From Solobacterium sp. UBA3691 (lineage in GTDB: Bacteria > Bacillota_I > Bacilli_A > Erysipelotrichales > Erysipelotrichaceae): a DNA stretch of 14,299 nucleotides. This document shows, one piece after another, positions 1 through 6,679 of the stretch. The stretch covers positions 1 through 14,299 of the forward strand of contig DFIS01000036.1 in assembly GCA_002372175.1 (NCBI GenBank), in the 5' to 3' direction. A program made the position numbers and the translations under genes. Below the pieces are notes generated by a model. That model did not search any database, was not told the DNA's origin, and saw only the letters and a program-made list of their open reading frames with translations. Position 1 is the stretch's first letter. Each line of letters opens with the position of its first letter.

Positions 1-690
1 TCTGCCGATGATTCTTCCGATCAGTGTCAGCAGATTCAGTACCAGAGCTCTGTTCAGCTGATTCTTCATATAATCAGAACGATTGGAACTTGTCATGAAG
101 AACGCTGCCGCAAAACCGATCCAGGTGATATAGCCGATGATCGCTGTCATCTTCTCCGGATTTGCCTGTTTCGCTGTCTGCGTCTGCTGAGGTCTCTGTG
201 CCTGTTTCTCTGCCTGTGCCTTTGCCTGTGCAGCTTTTCTGGCTTCTTCCTGTTTTGCCTTTTCTCTTTCGTAGGCATCGATCCGTGCCTGACGTTCCTG
301 ACGCTCTTTTTCCTTCTGTGCGATCAGTTCTTCCGTCTTCGATGACGGTACGACAAGCGTAGGCTGGGGTTTCGGCTTATGATCCTCATGCTCAGGCAGT
401 TCCAGATCGATCACAGGTTTCACTGTCTGTGCCTGTACATTTCCGTATGTCTGGGTACCGTTCTGGCCTGTCAGAACATCACTGAGATCTTCTTCATCCA
501 GTTCAGTCTCTATCTTAGCCATGTGTGCATCGATATTCTCTTCAAGTTTCAGCTCTGCATCACGAGTGACTTCTTCAACTGCAGCTTCTGCTTTCTCCGC
601 TACAGCCTCACCGGTCTCAAGCTTGGCGCCGCATGCCTGGCAGAACTTCGCATCCTGTTCGTTTTCTGTGCCGCAATAAATACATTTCAT
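1..690 (-). CDS. Zinc-ribbon membrane protein, C-terminus cut by window edge
   Basis: I do not recognise a specific function. The 230 visible residues start at an ATG preceded by AGGAGG with 8 bases of spacing. The N-terminus is a zinc ribbon with two CxxC knuckles (C3/C6 and C17/C20; CIYCGTEN then FCQACG), a small metal-binding module common at the start of Firmicutes membrane proteins. An acidic linker follows, then a highly charged Glu/Lys/Gln/Ala stretch (about 118-165) that should form a coiled coil. A hydrophobic segment begins near residue 181 (MTAIIGYITWIGFAAAFF), and the motif KNQLNRALVLNLL near 209-221 resembles the repeated segment of small Tic20/DUF4870-like multi-pass proteins. 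The zinc ribbon and coiled coil would be cytoplasmic. It lies 60 bases downstream of proC with no terminator between, so the two are probably cotranscribed. The ORF is still open at base 1. Confidence 0.85.
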   Translation of the reverse strand, partial: MKCIYCGTENEQDAKFCQACGAKLETGEAVAEKAEAAVEEVTRDAELKLEENIDAHMAKIETELDEEDLSDVLTGQNGTQTYGNVQAQTVKPVIDLELPEHEDHKPKPQPTLVVPSSKTEELIAQKEKERQERQARIDAYEREKAKQEEARKAAQAKAQAEKQAQRPQQTQTAKQANPEKMTAIIGYITWIGFAAAFFMTSSNRSDYMKNQLNRALVLNLLTLIGRIIGR

Positions 691-750
691 GCGATTATCC
701 TCCTGGATCCTTTCTTATATCATCACACAAATTATCAGAGAATTCATTGA

Positions 751-1545
751 TTATTTGCCAAGTGTACGATCTTTTTCGATCACAGCTGCCACAGCATCCA
801 TGATATCTCCGATCATGCCCTCTTCTTCCAGTACACGCACACCCTCGATCGTTGTGCCGCCGGGCGAGCATACTCTGTCACGCAGTACAGATGGGTGTTC
901 TCCGCTTTCCTGCAGGGTCGTACCGCTGTCCCGCACTGCCGCAGCTGCGATCTTCTGCGCCAGATCTCTGGGCAGTCCGGCTCTGACACCGGCCATCGCC
1001 AGAGCATCCGCAAACATGAAGACAAAGGCCGGAGAAGCCCCTGCCACTGCCGAGAATACCGCAAACTGTGTTTCTGCGATCCGTACGGTGGTGCCGACAG
1101 AGCCGAAGATCTTTTCCGCCGCCGTCAGGTCTTCTTCACCTGCACTTGCGCCGGCGCACAATGCTGTCACAGCTTCTCTGTATACCGCATTCAGATTCGG
1201 CATTGCCCGAACCACACGTGCACCGGGCAGCTGTTTCTCGAAGTATTCTGCCGCCAGCCCTGCCGCAATACTGATCACAAGCTTACCGCTCATATCACAC
1301 TTCTTTACTTCGTTCAGTACATCCGGCATCTGCTGGGGCTTGACCGCCAGGATCAGCACGTCACTGCCTGACGCTGTCTCTTCTATACTGTCAGATATCT
1401 TTACGCCTGATGCTTTATATGACGCACATTTCGCTTCCAGACGGTCAAAGCCGCAGATCTCATCCTGTGTAAAGCTTCCGCTCACCAGCATGCCCTTCAG
1501 CACAGCACCGCCCATATTTCCAAGTCCGATCATTCCGTATCTCAT
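751..1545 (-). CDS. proC: Pyrroline-5-carboxylate reductase
   Basis: ProC reduces 1-pyrroline-5-carboxylate to L-proline with NAD(P)H, the last step of proline synthesis, in the cytoplasm. The 264 residues match the usual family length. The N-terminus is a Rossmann nucleotide-binding motif (MIGLGNMGGA, residues 5-14), followed by VLILAVKPQ (63-71), the typical second half of that fold. The C-terminal signature SPGGTTIEGVRVLE (227-240) is the P5C reductase dimer/substrate-site motif. Some conserved positions are altered: the family's MPNTPA appears as MPNLNA (115-120), and GSGPA appears as GASPA (169-173); I read this as family variation, not inactivation. The ATG start is preceded by AGAGGT about 7 bases away. 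Transcription may start from a TATAAT just upstream. The zinc-ribbon gene follows after 60 bases. Confidence 0.95.
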   Translation of the reverse strand: MRYGMIGLGNMGGAVLKGMLVSGSFTQDEICGFDRLEAKCASYKASGVKISDSIEETASGSDVLILAVKPQQMPDVLNEVKKCDMSGKLVISIAAGLAAEYFEKQLPGARVVRAMPNLNAVYREAVTALCAGASAGEEDLTAAEKIFGSVGTTVRIAETQFAVFSAVAGASPAFVFMFADALAMAGVRAGLPRDLAQKIAAAAVRDSGTTLQESGEHPSVLRDRVCSPGGTTIEGVRVLEEEGMIGDIMDAVAAVIEKDRTLGK

Positions 1546-1564
1546 AACAATTACCTCTATGACA

Positions 1565-1570
1565 ATTATA
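1565..1570 (-). promoter_or_regulatory. Possible -10 element for proC
   Basis: A perfect TATAAT lies on the minus strand about 20 bases before the proC start, which would give a leader of only about 10-15 bases. I see no convincing -35 hexamer at 16-18 bases; that space is filled by the terminator stem of the upstream ABC operon. The T-run of that terminator runs into this hexamer, so the match may partly reflect terminator sequence. Confidence 0.35.
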
Positions 1571-1575
1571 AAACA

Positions 1576-1596
1576 AGAGCTCTTTTACAGAGCTCT
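1576..1596 (-). terminator. Rho-independent terminator of the ABC/PASTA operon
   Basis: A perfect 8-bp stem (AGAGCTCT on both arms, itself a palindrome) encloses a 5-base loop. On the minus strand it is followed by TTGTTTTAT. It starts 7 bases past the stop codon of the ABC ATPase gene, as expected for the end of that operon. The stem is only half G/C, so it may be leaky and let some transcription run into proC. Confidence 0.65.
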
Positions 1597-1602
1597 CATG
1601 TA

Positions 1603-2277
1603 TTACATATCTGTCAGTATACCGTCATGCAGGAATACTTTATGATCACTGAGGTTGGATACCTCATTGGAGTGTGTCACCGCAATGATCGTCTTCCCGT
1701 ACTGCTGGGCAAGCATCTGGAACAGCCGGATGATCTCCCTTTCCGTTTCCGTATCCAGGTTTCCGGTAGGCTCATCCGCAAAGATCAGATCCACGTTGGA
1801 CGCGATCGCTCTGGCAATAGCCACACGCTGCTGCTCACCGCCGGAAAGCTTATTGACCATACGGTCTGCCTTGCTCTGGGCAATACCAACCATCTCCAGC
1901 AGAGCATATGCCAGCTCTGTTTTATTTCCCGGGAGTTTATTATCCGTCTCAGTCATGGACAGAATAATATTCTCCAGTCCGGTCAGATACGAGATCAGGT
2001 TATAGGACTGGAAAACAACTCCGATCTTATTCCTGCGGTACTTGTACAGACCAATCTTCTCCACATCCTCACCCTGAAAGTATACCTTTCCCGATTCCTG
2101 CTTATCCAGTCCTGCCATGATACTCAGCAGTGTTGTCTTACCGGAACCGGAAGGACCCAGGATCGTATAGAACGTTCCTTCTTCAAACTCATACGAGAGA
2201 TTCTTCAGAATATCACGTTTGTAACCACCGTCAATATATCCGTAACAAATATCTTCAAGCTTTAATATCGTACTCAT
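1603..2277 (-). CDS. ABC transporter ATPase, MacB/LolD type
   Basis: This is the nucleotide-binding subunit of a MacB/FtsE-type ABC system; it hydrolyses ATP on the cytoplasmic face and drives the adjacent permease. All motifs are intact in its 224 residues: Walker A GPSGSGKTT (41-49), Q-loop glutamine in VFQSYN (Q90), signature LSGGEQQR (144-151), Walker B LIFADEP with catalytic E169, D-loop, and switch histidine H202 in VTHS. The sequence TGNLD after Walker B is typical of the MacB/LolD/FtsE branch, which moves signals, peptides or lipoproteins and usually not bulk solutes. The AGGAGG site overlaps the stop codon of the permease gene, with 9 bases between stop and ATG, so translation of the two is probably coupled. 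It is the last gene of the operon. The substrate cannot be read from the sequence. Confidence 0.93.
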   Translation of the reverse strand: MSTILKLEDICYGYIDGGYKRDILKNLSYEFEEGTFYTILGPSGSGKTTLLSIMAGLDKQESGKVYFQGEDVEKIGLYKYRRNKIGVVFQSYNLISYLTGLENIILSMTETDNKLPGNKTELAYALLEMVGIAQSKADRMVNKLSGGEQQRVAIARAIASNVDLIFADEPTGNLDTETEREIIRLFQMLAQQYGKTIIAVTHSNEVSNLSDHKVFLHDGILTDM

Positions 2278-2282
2278 ACTGA

Positions 2283-2288
2283 CCTCCT
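2283..2288 (-). promoter_or_regulatory. Ribosome binding site overlapping the permease stop codon
   Basis: AGGAGG shares two bases with the TAG stop of the permease gene and sits 5 bases before the ATPase ATG. A ribosome ending the permease would be over the ATPase initiation site, which suggests translational coupling and matched amounts of the two ABC subunits. Confidence 0.8.
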
Positions 2289-3855
2289 AGTTCTGCTCAA
2301 GCAGGATCTGCTTGGGATTCAGACGCATGATCATAAACGAAGGAATCACGATCGCGATCAGTACGACAAGTGTACCGATCACATAGATCTCCCCGATCAG
2401 TACAGGCGATACCTTTACCTCATACTTGGATAACAGATCATCCTGTGTAACCGTGGTGAAGTAATTCTGATCGCCGTAGTAGATATATCCGCCGCCCTCT
2501 TCGCTGTCACCGTATTCCGCTTCACTCGCCGTCTGATAATCAAGAACCAGATCACCGACTTTGCCCGCCAGTACGGAACCGCTGGCCGAAGCCAGTGTAA
2601 ATGCCAGCAGAGCAATGATGAAGAGCTCCGCAAACAGCTGCAGCACGATCTTCACCTTGGAAACACCCAGCGACAGCATGACACCGATCTCATACTCACG
2701 TGTCTTCAGCGTCAGGGCAGTCACCAGCGAGATAATGACGATCGCATTGATGACAACGATCCAGACGATCACATTGGAGAAGAAGCTCAGTGTATCCAGA
2801 GGTCTTGCCAGCTTCTTGAACGTATCATTATTCGCATTCAGTGTGAGATACTCACCAATATCATTCTTATGATCATTAATGAAATCATCAACTTCCAGCG
2901 GATCATTCAGCAGATAGACAACTCTGCTCGGCTGCGACAAATTCGCAATCGACTCATCCATGTCAAAGTCTTCGCCGTACCATTCAGGATGCAGCTCATA
3001 CTCCCTCTGCATCTGTCTGACAGAGATATCCACATAAGCACTCATCGGCACGATAATGACATTCTTCGGAGACTCATACGGGCTCATCCAGCGGAATTGA
3101 TCAGAGTTAGGATCAACTTCATTGGCATTGTTATAGATACCAACGATCTCAAACTCATTGTACAGATCATCTTCGTTATATCCCTGATTCTTCACCAGAT
3201 CATCAATACTGTAGGAATCATACTGTGTCAGCCTGATCGAATCACCGACTGAAAGACCGTTCAGTTCAGCCAGTTCCTTCGTGATCACCGCTGTATATCT
3301 TGTGTCATCAATATCATCCTGACTGATGAATCTTCCGTTCTGAATCGTAAATGTCTCTTCGACGATCTCGATCATCTCCGGATACATCGTCGCAAACATC
3401 TGGATATTCGGTTCTTTGTACTCGTGCTGATTACCATCTTCGTCGATGTAGGTACCGCCGCCTCCGCGGTTCTCTTCGTTACCTACAGGCACATTGTCAA
3501 ACCCGCTGGAGTAGCAGATCATCGTCTGCATGTAGTTGAATGCCTTGACCCTGGAATCCTCGGTCAGAGACTCCGCAACACTCCTCTCAATACGGGGATA
3601 ATGACTGTAAGCCTCATTCATCTCATCCTCATCGGTCAGACCATCAACATATTCCCACCATTTCTGGTAGTCTACCTCATAACTTACAGCAGCACGCATC
3701 TGCTGTCTGGTAAGGATCTTGGCATTCTCCGCAGCCTGTGAAATACCCAGACCGAGAATGACCAGATTACCGATCAGAAAGAATGTAATAACCAGTAAGA
3801 CCGACTTTGTAGGTCTTCTCGTAATATATTTCCATGCACGATTTAATGCGTTCAT
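2287..3855 (-). CDS. ABC transporter permease, FtsX/MacB type
   Basis: This is the membrane subunit of the ABC system encoded with the adjacent ATPase. The 522 residues show the MacB layout. A cytoplasmic N-terminus (NRAWKYITRRPTKS) leads into TM1 (about 19-41). A large extracellular domain (about 42-355) follows, then TM2 (358-382), a cytoplasmic loop with KTREYEIGVMLSLGVSK, the conserved FtsX-family coupling region, TM3 (404-432) and TM4 (485-510). The C-terminus NPKQILLEQ is typical. Proteins of this architecture act as mechanotransducers or extract substrates from the outer leaflet and usually do not form a channel. The extracellular TM3-TM4 loop (433-484) is unusually long, acidic and Gly/Tyr-rich. 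The frame stays open upstream to a TTG at 3885, but I chose the ATG at 3855 because AGGAGG lies exactly 6 bases before it and homologues begin this way. The PASTA gene ends 30 bases upstream. Confidence 0.92.
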   Translation of the reverse strand: MNALNRAWKYITRRPTKSVLLVITFFLIGNLVILGLGISQAAENAKILTRQQMRAAVSYEVDYQKWWEYVDGLTDEDEMNEAYSHYPRIERSVAESLTEDSRVKAFNYMQTMICYSSGFDNVPVGNEENRGGGGTYIDEDGNQHEYKEPNIQMFATMYPEMIEIVEETFTIQNGRFISQDDIDDTRYTAVITKELAELNGLSVGDSIRLTQYDSYSIDDLVKNQGYNEDDLYNEFEIVGIYNNANEVDPNSDQFRWMSPYESPKNVIIVPMSAYVDISVRQMQREYELHPEWYGEDFDMDESIANLSQPSRVVYLLNDPLEVDDFINDHKNDIGEYLTLNANNDTFKKLARPLDTLSFFSNVIVWIVVINAIVIISLVTALTLKTREYEIGVMLSLGVSKVKIVLQLFAELFIIALLAFTLASASGSVLAGKVGDLVLDYQTASEAEYGDSEEGGGYIYYGDQNYFTTVTQDDLLSKYEVKVSPVLIGEIYVIGTLVVLIAIVIPSFMIMRLNPKQILLEQN

Positions 3856-3861
3856 TGGTGT

Positions 3862-3867
3862 CCTCCT
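3862..3867 (-). promoter_or_regulatory. Ribosome binding site that fixes the permease start
   Basis: AGGAGG lies 6 bases before the ATG at 3855. The upstream in-frame TTG at 3885 sits next to the preceding gene's stop and has no comparable site, so the shorter protein is the likely product. Confidence 0.85.
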
Positions 3868-3885
3868 AACAAACCAATTTCTCAA

Positions 3886-5940
3886 TTATTTATTCTTATC
3901 ATAAGTAATTTTTACAGTTTCGGTGCCATCAAGAACGGTTGTAAATGATTCTCCAGAATAATATAGCACTCCGTTAATATCAACTTCAACAGACCCTTTA
4001 GCAGCCCAATCAGGATTCTCCACGCCATCATTCAATGTATACGAAATACCATTTTTATCAAAGAATGCCATTGCAGAAGACAGATCACTTATATCAGAAT
4101 TAGAGAAAGGTATTTGTTTTTTCGGGGCTTCGCTTTCCGAAATATATCGTATCTTAACTTTATCCCCTTCTTTTAGTACTTCAGTCCAGGAAGTGTCATA
4201 ATACTTTGCAACTCCATTTACAGTTACTTCGACGGGACTGTTATTTGACCACTCCCCATCTGTAACCCCTTCCGGAGTATCATACTTGATTCCGTTACTG
4301 TCACAGAAATTCATTATCGTCTGCAGACTGCTGAGTTCATTATTTGTCAAAACTACGTTCTTTTTCGCCGCTGGTGTAGGTTCGACCTTACATCCTCCTG
4401 TCGACACCTGATATCCGATCCTGCTGTATAGGTTCAGAGGTCTCTCACAGCCGGACGAATACTCATAACTTCCGTTGGAGTCCATCGTTCCGTACTCACA
4501 TGTGTAGTTGATGATCGATCCGGGTGTAGGATATTCATCACTGCAGACTCTGTCGCCGATATACTCGCCGGCCTGCAGAGCACCGCCCTGGGCATTGATC
4601 TCATCTACCCAGTACTTCAGTTCCAGGTAGTCTCTGCCCAACCACTGTCTGGAATTGGTCTCCAGGATCGGCAGATACTTGGAGATCGTCAGTTCCAGTA
4701 CGGAACCGCTCTCGACAACACTGCCGGGTGTCAGAGACTGACTGATGACTGTACCTCCCAGTGCTTCGTTATATACAGACTTGGTTACTACCGTTACGTT
4801 GTTGTCTTTATTCGCTCTCCAGGCTTCCAGCTGTTCGGCAGAATACCCGACAAGGTTGGGGATATTCACACCCTTACCCTTGGATACGATCACAGTCAGG
4901 GTTGCGCCTTCGTTCATCGCACTGCCTGCAGAGACATCCTGGGAGATGATCATACCGGCATCCACGTTCTTACTGAATTCTTCCAGCTTGACGAGGTTTA
5001 CCTTCTTGCTTCTGGCCCAGTTTTCCACTTCCGCATAAGTCTTGCCCTTGAAGTTCTCCACGGTTACCTGTCCTGCCGGGGCCGGTCCCTTGGAACATAC
5101 GATATTCAGCGTCGTACCGCGTTTAAAATCTGTCTCTGAGCCGTTCTTTACTTCGTAGGAGATCACTTCTCCGCTTGGCACATTGGTACTGTACTGCGTT
5201 GTGATCTTGGTCTTGGAGAGCTGGTTCTCCTTGACCCAGTCATTGATCTCACTCTGGGTCATGTTCCTGATATCGGGGAAGGCAATCTCTTCTTCGGGAT
5301 CCGGTCCCTTGGATACGGTGATCGTGATCGGTGTATCAGGTTTGATCTTCTTTCCTGCTTCTACGCTCTGGGCAACGACAACATCCTTGGCATATTCCAG
5401 GCTGTAGACACTGTCAGACATGGCGATCGCTGTTGTCTCCATCTTGTTCTGTCTGGCCCAGCTGGATACTTCGTTGATGGACTTACCGACAAAGTTCGGC
5501 ATCGTAATGTGCGCCGCAATGAAAAACCACCAGATCAGGAAGGCGATCAGAGCTGCCGTGACACCGAGGATACCGATACCTACGGGTGACAATGTTCGCT
5601 TGGGTTTCTCTATTCTGGTAAATGTCTCTTCCTTGAAGGATGCCGGACGTGTATCTTTTACCGGTTCCGGTTTCTTTGCCGGTTCCGGTTTAGCTTCGGG
5701 TTTGTTTGCCGGTGCAGGTTCTGTTTTCTGCTGTGACGGTTTGTTTGCGGCAGGTGCATCGTTAAAAACAGGCTTCGGCTGCGGCTGAGGTTTCTGCACG
5801 GGTTCCTGTATGACAGGTGTTTCCTGTGTCTTTTCTGCCGGAGTGAAGTCATCTACCGTATTGATGGATATATTTTCACCGCGTTTTCTGGCTTCCACCT
5901 GTTCTGCCAGAGCGCTCATGAAGTCTTTCTTTTCAGGCAT
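3886..5940 (-). CDS. Membrane PASTA-repeat protein without kinase domain
   Basis: This 684-residue bitopic protein probably binds cell-wall material outside the cell. Residues 1-117 are cytoplasmic, with a Pro/Lys/Glu-rich low-complexity part (44-95). One TM segment follows (about 118-144; GILGVTAALIAFLIWWFF). Outside come four recognisable PASTA domains at about 146-213, 219-286, 291-356 and 357-422; the first three end in VSKGP, CSKGP and VSKGKG. A degenerate fifth PASTA-like region (423-520) carries four cysteines. Two copies of a domain I do not recognise (about 528-600 and 609-681) end the protein. PASTA domains usually bind muropeptides or uncrosslinked peptidoglycan and are found in PknB-type kinases and penicillin-binding proteins; neither catalytic domain is present here. 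It is the first gene of an operon with an ABC permease/ATPase pair, so it may sense wall state for that transporter (inference). Start: ATG with GGAAG 5 bases upstream. The DNA for the last 160 residues is clearly AT-richer. Confidence 0.9.
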   Translation of the reverse strand: MPEKKDFMSALAEQVEARKRGENISINTVDDFTPAEKTQETPVIQEPVQKPQPQPKPVFNDAPAANKPSQQKTEPAPANKPEAKPEPAKKPEPVKDTRPASFKEETFTRIEKPKRTLSPVGIGILGVTAALIAFLIWWFFIAAHITMPNFVGKSINEVSSWARQNKMETTAIAMSDSVYSLEYAKDVVVAQSVEAGKKIKPDTPITITVSKGPDPEEEIAFPDIRNMTQSEINDWVKENQLSKTKITTQYSTNVPSGEVISYEVKNGSETDFKRGTTLNIVCSKGPAPAGQVTVENFKGKTYAEVENWARSKKVNLVKLEEFSKNVDAGMIISQDVSAGSAMNEGATLTVIVSKGKGVNIPNLVGYSAEQLEAWRANKDNNVTVVTKSVYNEALGGTVISQSLTPGSVVESGSVLELTISKYLPILETNSRQWLGRDYLELKYWVDEINAQGGALQAGEYIGDRVCSDEYPTPGSIINYTCEYGTMDSNGSYEYSSGCERPLNLYSRIGYQVSTGGCKVEPTPAAKKNVVLTNNELSSLQTIMNFCDSNGIKYDTPEGVTDGEWSNNSPVEVTVNGVAKYYDTSWTEVLKEGDKVKIRYISESEAPKKQIPFSNSDISDLSSAMAFFDKNGISYTLNDGVENPDWAAKGSVEVDINGVLYYSGESFTTVLDGTETVKITYDKNK
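3898..4359 (-). repeat. Tandem duplication of an unknown domain at the PASTA protein C-terminus
   Basis: Two units of about 73 residues align end to end. Unit 1 (residues 528-600) has LTNNELSSLQTIMNFCDSNG and unit 2 (609-681) has FSNSDISDLSSAMAFFDKNG. Both continue with a GV..G/P.W motif, then VEVTVNGVAKYY versus VEVDINGVLYY, and end in VKIRY versus VKITY. They have clearly diverged, so this is an old duplication or shuffled domain, not a recent copying event. Confidence 0.75.
5656..5811 (-). repeat. Pro/Lys/Glu-rich low-complexity coding repeat
   Basis: This region encodes residues 44-95 of the PASTA protein as imperfect repeats of short units such as KPEPAKKPEPVK and QKPQPQPKP. The DNA shows matching imperfect CCGGTTC-type repeats. 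It lies on the cytoplasmic side between the N-terminus and the TM segment and probably acts as a flexible tether. Confidence 0.75.
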
Positions 5941-5964
5941 TGATTCTTCCTTTCAGTCTATTCA

Positions 5965-5973
5965 ATCATAACA
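5965..5973 (-). promoter_or_regulatory. Possible extended -10 promoter of the PASTA/ABC operon
   Basis: TGTTATGAT (a TGN-type extended -10, one mismatch from TATAAT) lies on the minus strand about 25 bases before the PASTA gene ATG. The -35 region is poor (TTTATG at 17 bases). The 109-base gap 5941-6049 is shared with the divergent lipoprotein gene, and I see no obvious operator in it. Confidence 0.45.
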
Positions 5974-6029
5974 CTTCCCTGACCCTACATAAACCATATG
6001 ATTCTTAACTTTTCCCTAACCATTCAAGT

Positions 6030-6035
6030 TATGAT
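6030..6035 (+). promoter_or_regulatory. Possible -10 element for the lipoprotein gene
   Basis: TATGAT lies 14 bases before the lipoprotein ATG, so a transcript from it would have a leader of only about 8 bases. A weak TTAACT (6005-6010) is 19 bases upstream as a possible -35. The ribosome site AAGGA is short and close to the start (4 bases). This assignment is weak. Confidence 0.3.
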
Positions 6036-6049
6036 ACACTAAGGATGTT

Positions 6050-6646
6050 ATGAAGAAATATCTGACAAAACTGATCGTTCCTGCCTGTGTTCTGCTGGCT
6101 GCAGGATGTACGAAAAGCGATCCCGCCAAGGATGCCGCTATAGTTTTCCTGGATGCCCTGAAGGCCGGAGATTACGAAAAGATCCTCGAGACCGCAGACA
6201 GTTCCCTGTATAAAGATTTCGAAGAAACATTCGACGTTGATCATCTTCTGGAACATTATCATGATGATGACCTGAGAGAGAGTTTCATCAGTTTCCGAAG
6301 CAGTGTGATCTCTGCCCAGTGTACTGCTTATGAGATCACGGACAGTACTGATGAAGAAGATACAGTCACTTATACTGTCGAGATCACACAGCTTGATACC
6401 GAAGAGGCAGAGAAGAAGTATACCTTTGATGCATATATGTCTGAACACGCCGAAGAAGCTGCCGAGGCAGATGCCCTGTCAGAGGAGGAGGCGGATCCGA
6501 TCCGCATGAGGCTTGTGATGGATTACGGTAAAGCCGTGCTCGAAAACGCAAAGAGTCAGGAGCTGACAAAGAAGATCACCGGAACTGTTACGGTACACAA
6601 AGAGAATGATACCTGGACAGTCACGGAGTTCACGACTGCAGAGTAA
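6050..6646 (+). CDS. Small secreted lipoprotein of unknown function
   Basis: A type II signal peptide is clear: MKKYLTK, a hydrophobic core (8-18) and lipobox LAAGC with the lipidated cysteine at residue 20. The mature protein should be anchored to the outer face of the membrane. The remaining 178 residues are very acidic. They begin AKDAAIVFLDALKAGDYEKI, a pattern common at the start of NTF2-like/DUF4878-type extracytoplasmic domains, where a helix pair is followed by a curved sheet. Alternating beta-like segments (CTAYEITD, TVTYTVEITQ, ITGTVTVHKENDTWTVTEF) fit that fold. I cannot name a ligand or activity. It is transcribed alone, divergent from the PASTA/ABC operon and convergent with uvrB, and ends at a bidirectional terminator. 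Given the neighbours, an envelope role is plausible but unproven. Confidence 0.85.
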   Translation: MKKYLTKLIVPACVLLAAGCTKSDPAKDAAIVFLDALKAGDYEKILETADSSLYKDFEETFDVDHLLEHYHDDDLRESFISFRSSVISAQCTAYEITDSTDEEDTVTYTVEITQLDTEEAEKKYTFDAYMSEHAEEAAEADALSEEEADPIRMRLVMDYGKAVLENAKSQELTKKITGTVTVHKENDTWTVTEFTTAE

Positions 6647-6650
6647 AACA

Positions 6651-6670
6651 AAGCCGCATATCTGCGGCTT
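6651..6670. terminator. Bidirectional terminator between the lipoprotein gene and uvrB
   Basis: A perfect 8-bp stem (AAGCCGCA/TGCGGCTT) with a TATC loop. On the plus strand it is followed by TTATC and adjoins the stem's own TT; on the minus strand it is followed by TGTTTTA. It starts 4 bases after the lipoprotein stop and 9 bases past the uvrB stop, so it can end both convergent transcripts. Confidence 0.85.
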
Positions 6671-6679
6671 TTATCATGC

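Noticed and set aside
691..750. Possible separate promoter or terminator between proC and the zinc-ribbon gene
   Set aside because: I see no hairpin with a T-run and only a weak TATAAG; the simplest reading is cotranscription.
689..1645. Plus-strand open frame of about 318 codons opposite proC
   Set aside because: It is rich in Ser/Ala/Thr/Pro from reverse reading of an Ala/Gly-rich enzyme, has no recognisable motif or ribosome site, and proC is unambiguous.
3856..3885. TTG start adding 10 residues to the permease
   Set aside because: A perfect ribosome site lies 6 bases before the internal ATG, and the added residues do not look like part of the family.
5656..5811. Short repeats considered as a CRISPR or other non-coding array
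   Set aside because: The repeats are imperfect, in frame and encode the Pro/Lys-rich tether; there is no regular spacer structure.
3886..5940. PASTA gene as a PknB-type kinase or penicillin-binding protein
   Set aside because: The 117 residues before the TM segment are low-complexity with no kinase motifs, and no transpeptidase motifs (SxxK, SxN, KTG) arranged as in PBPs occur outside.
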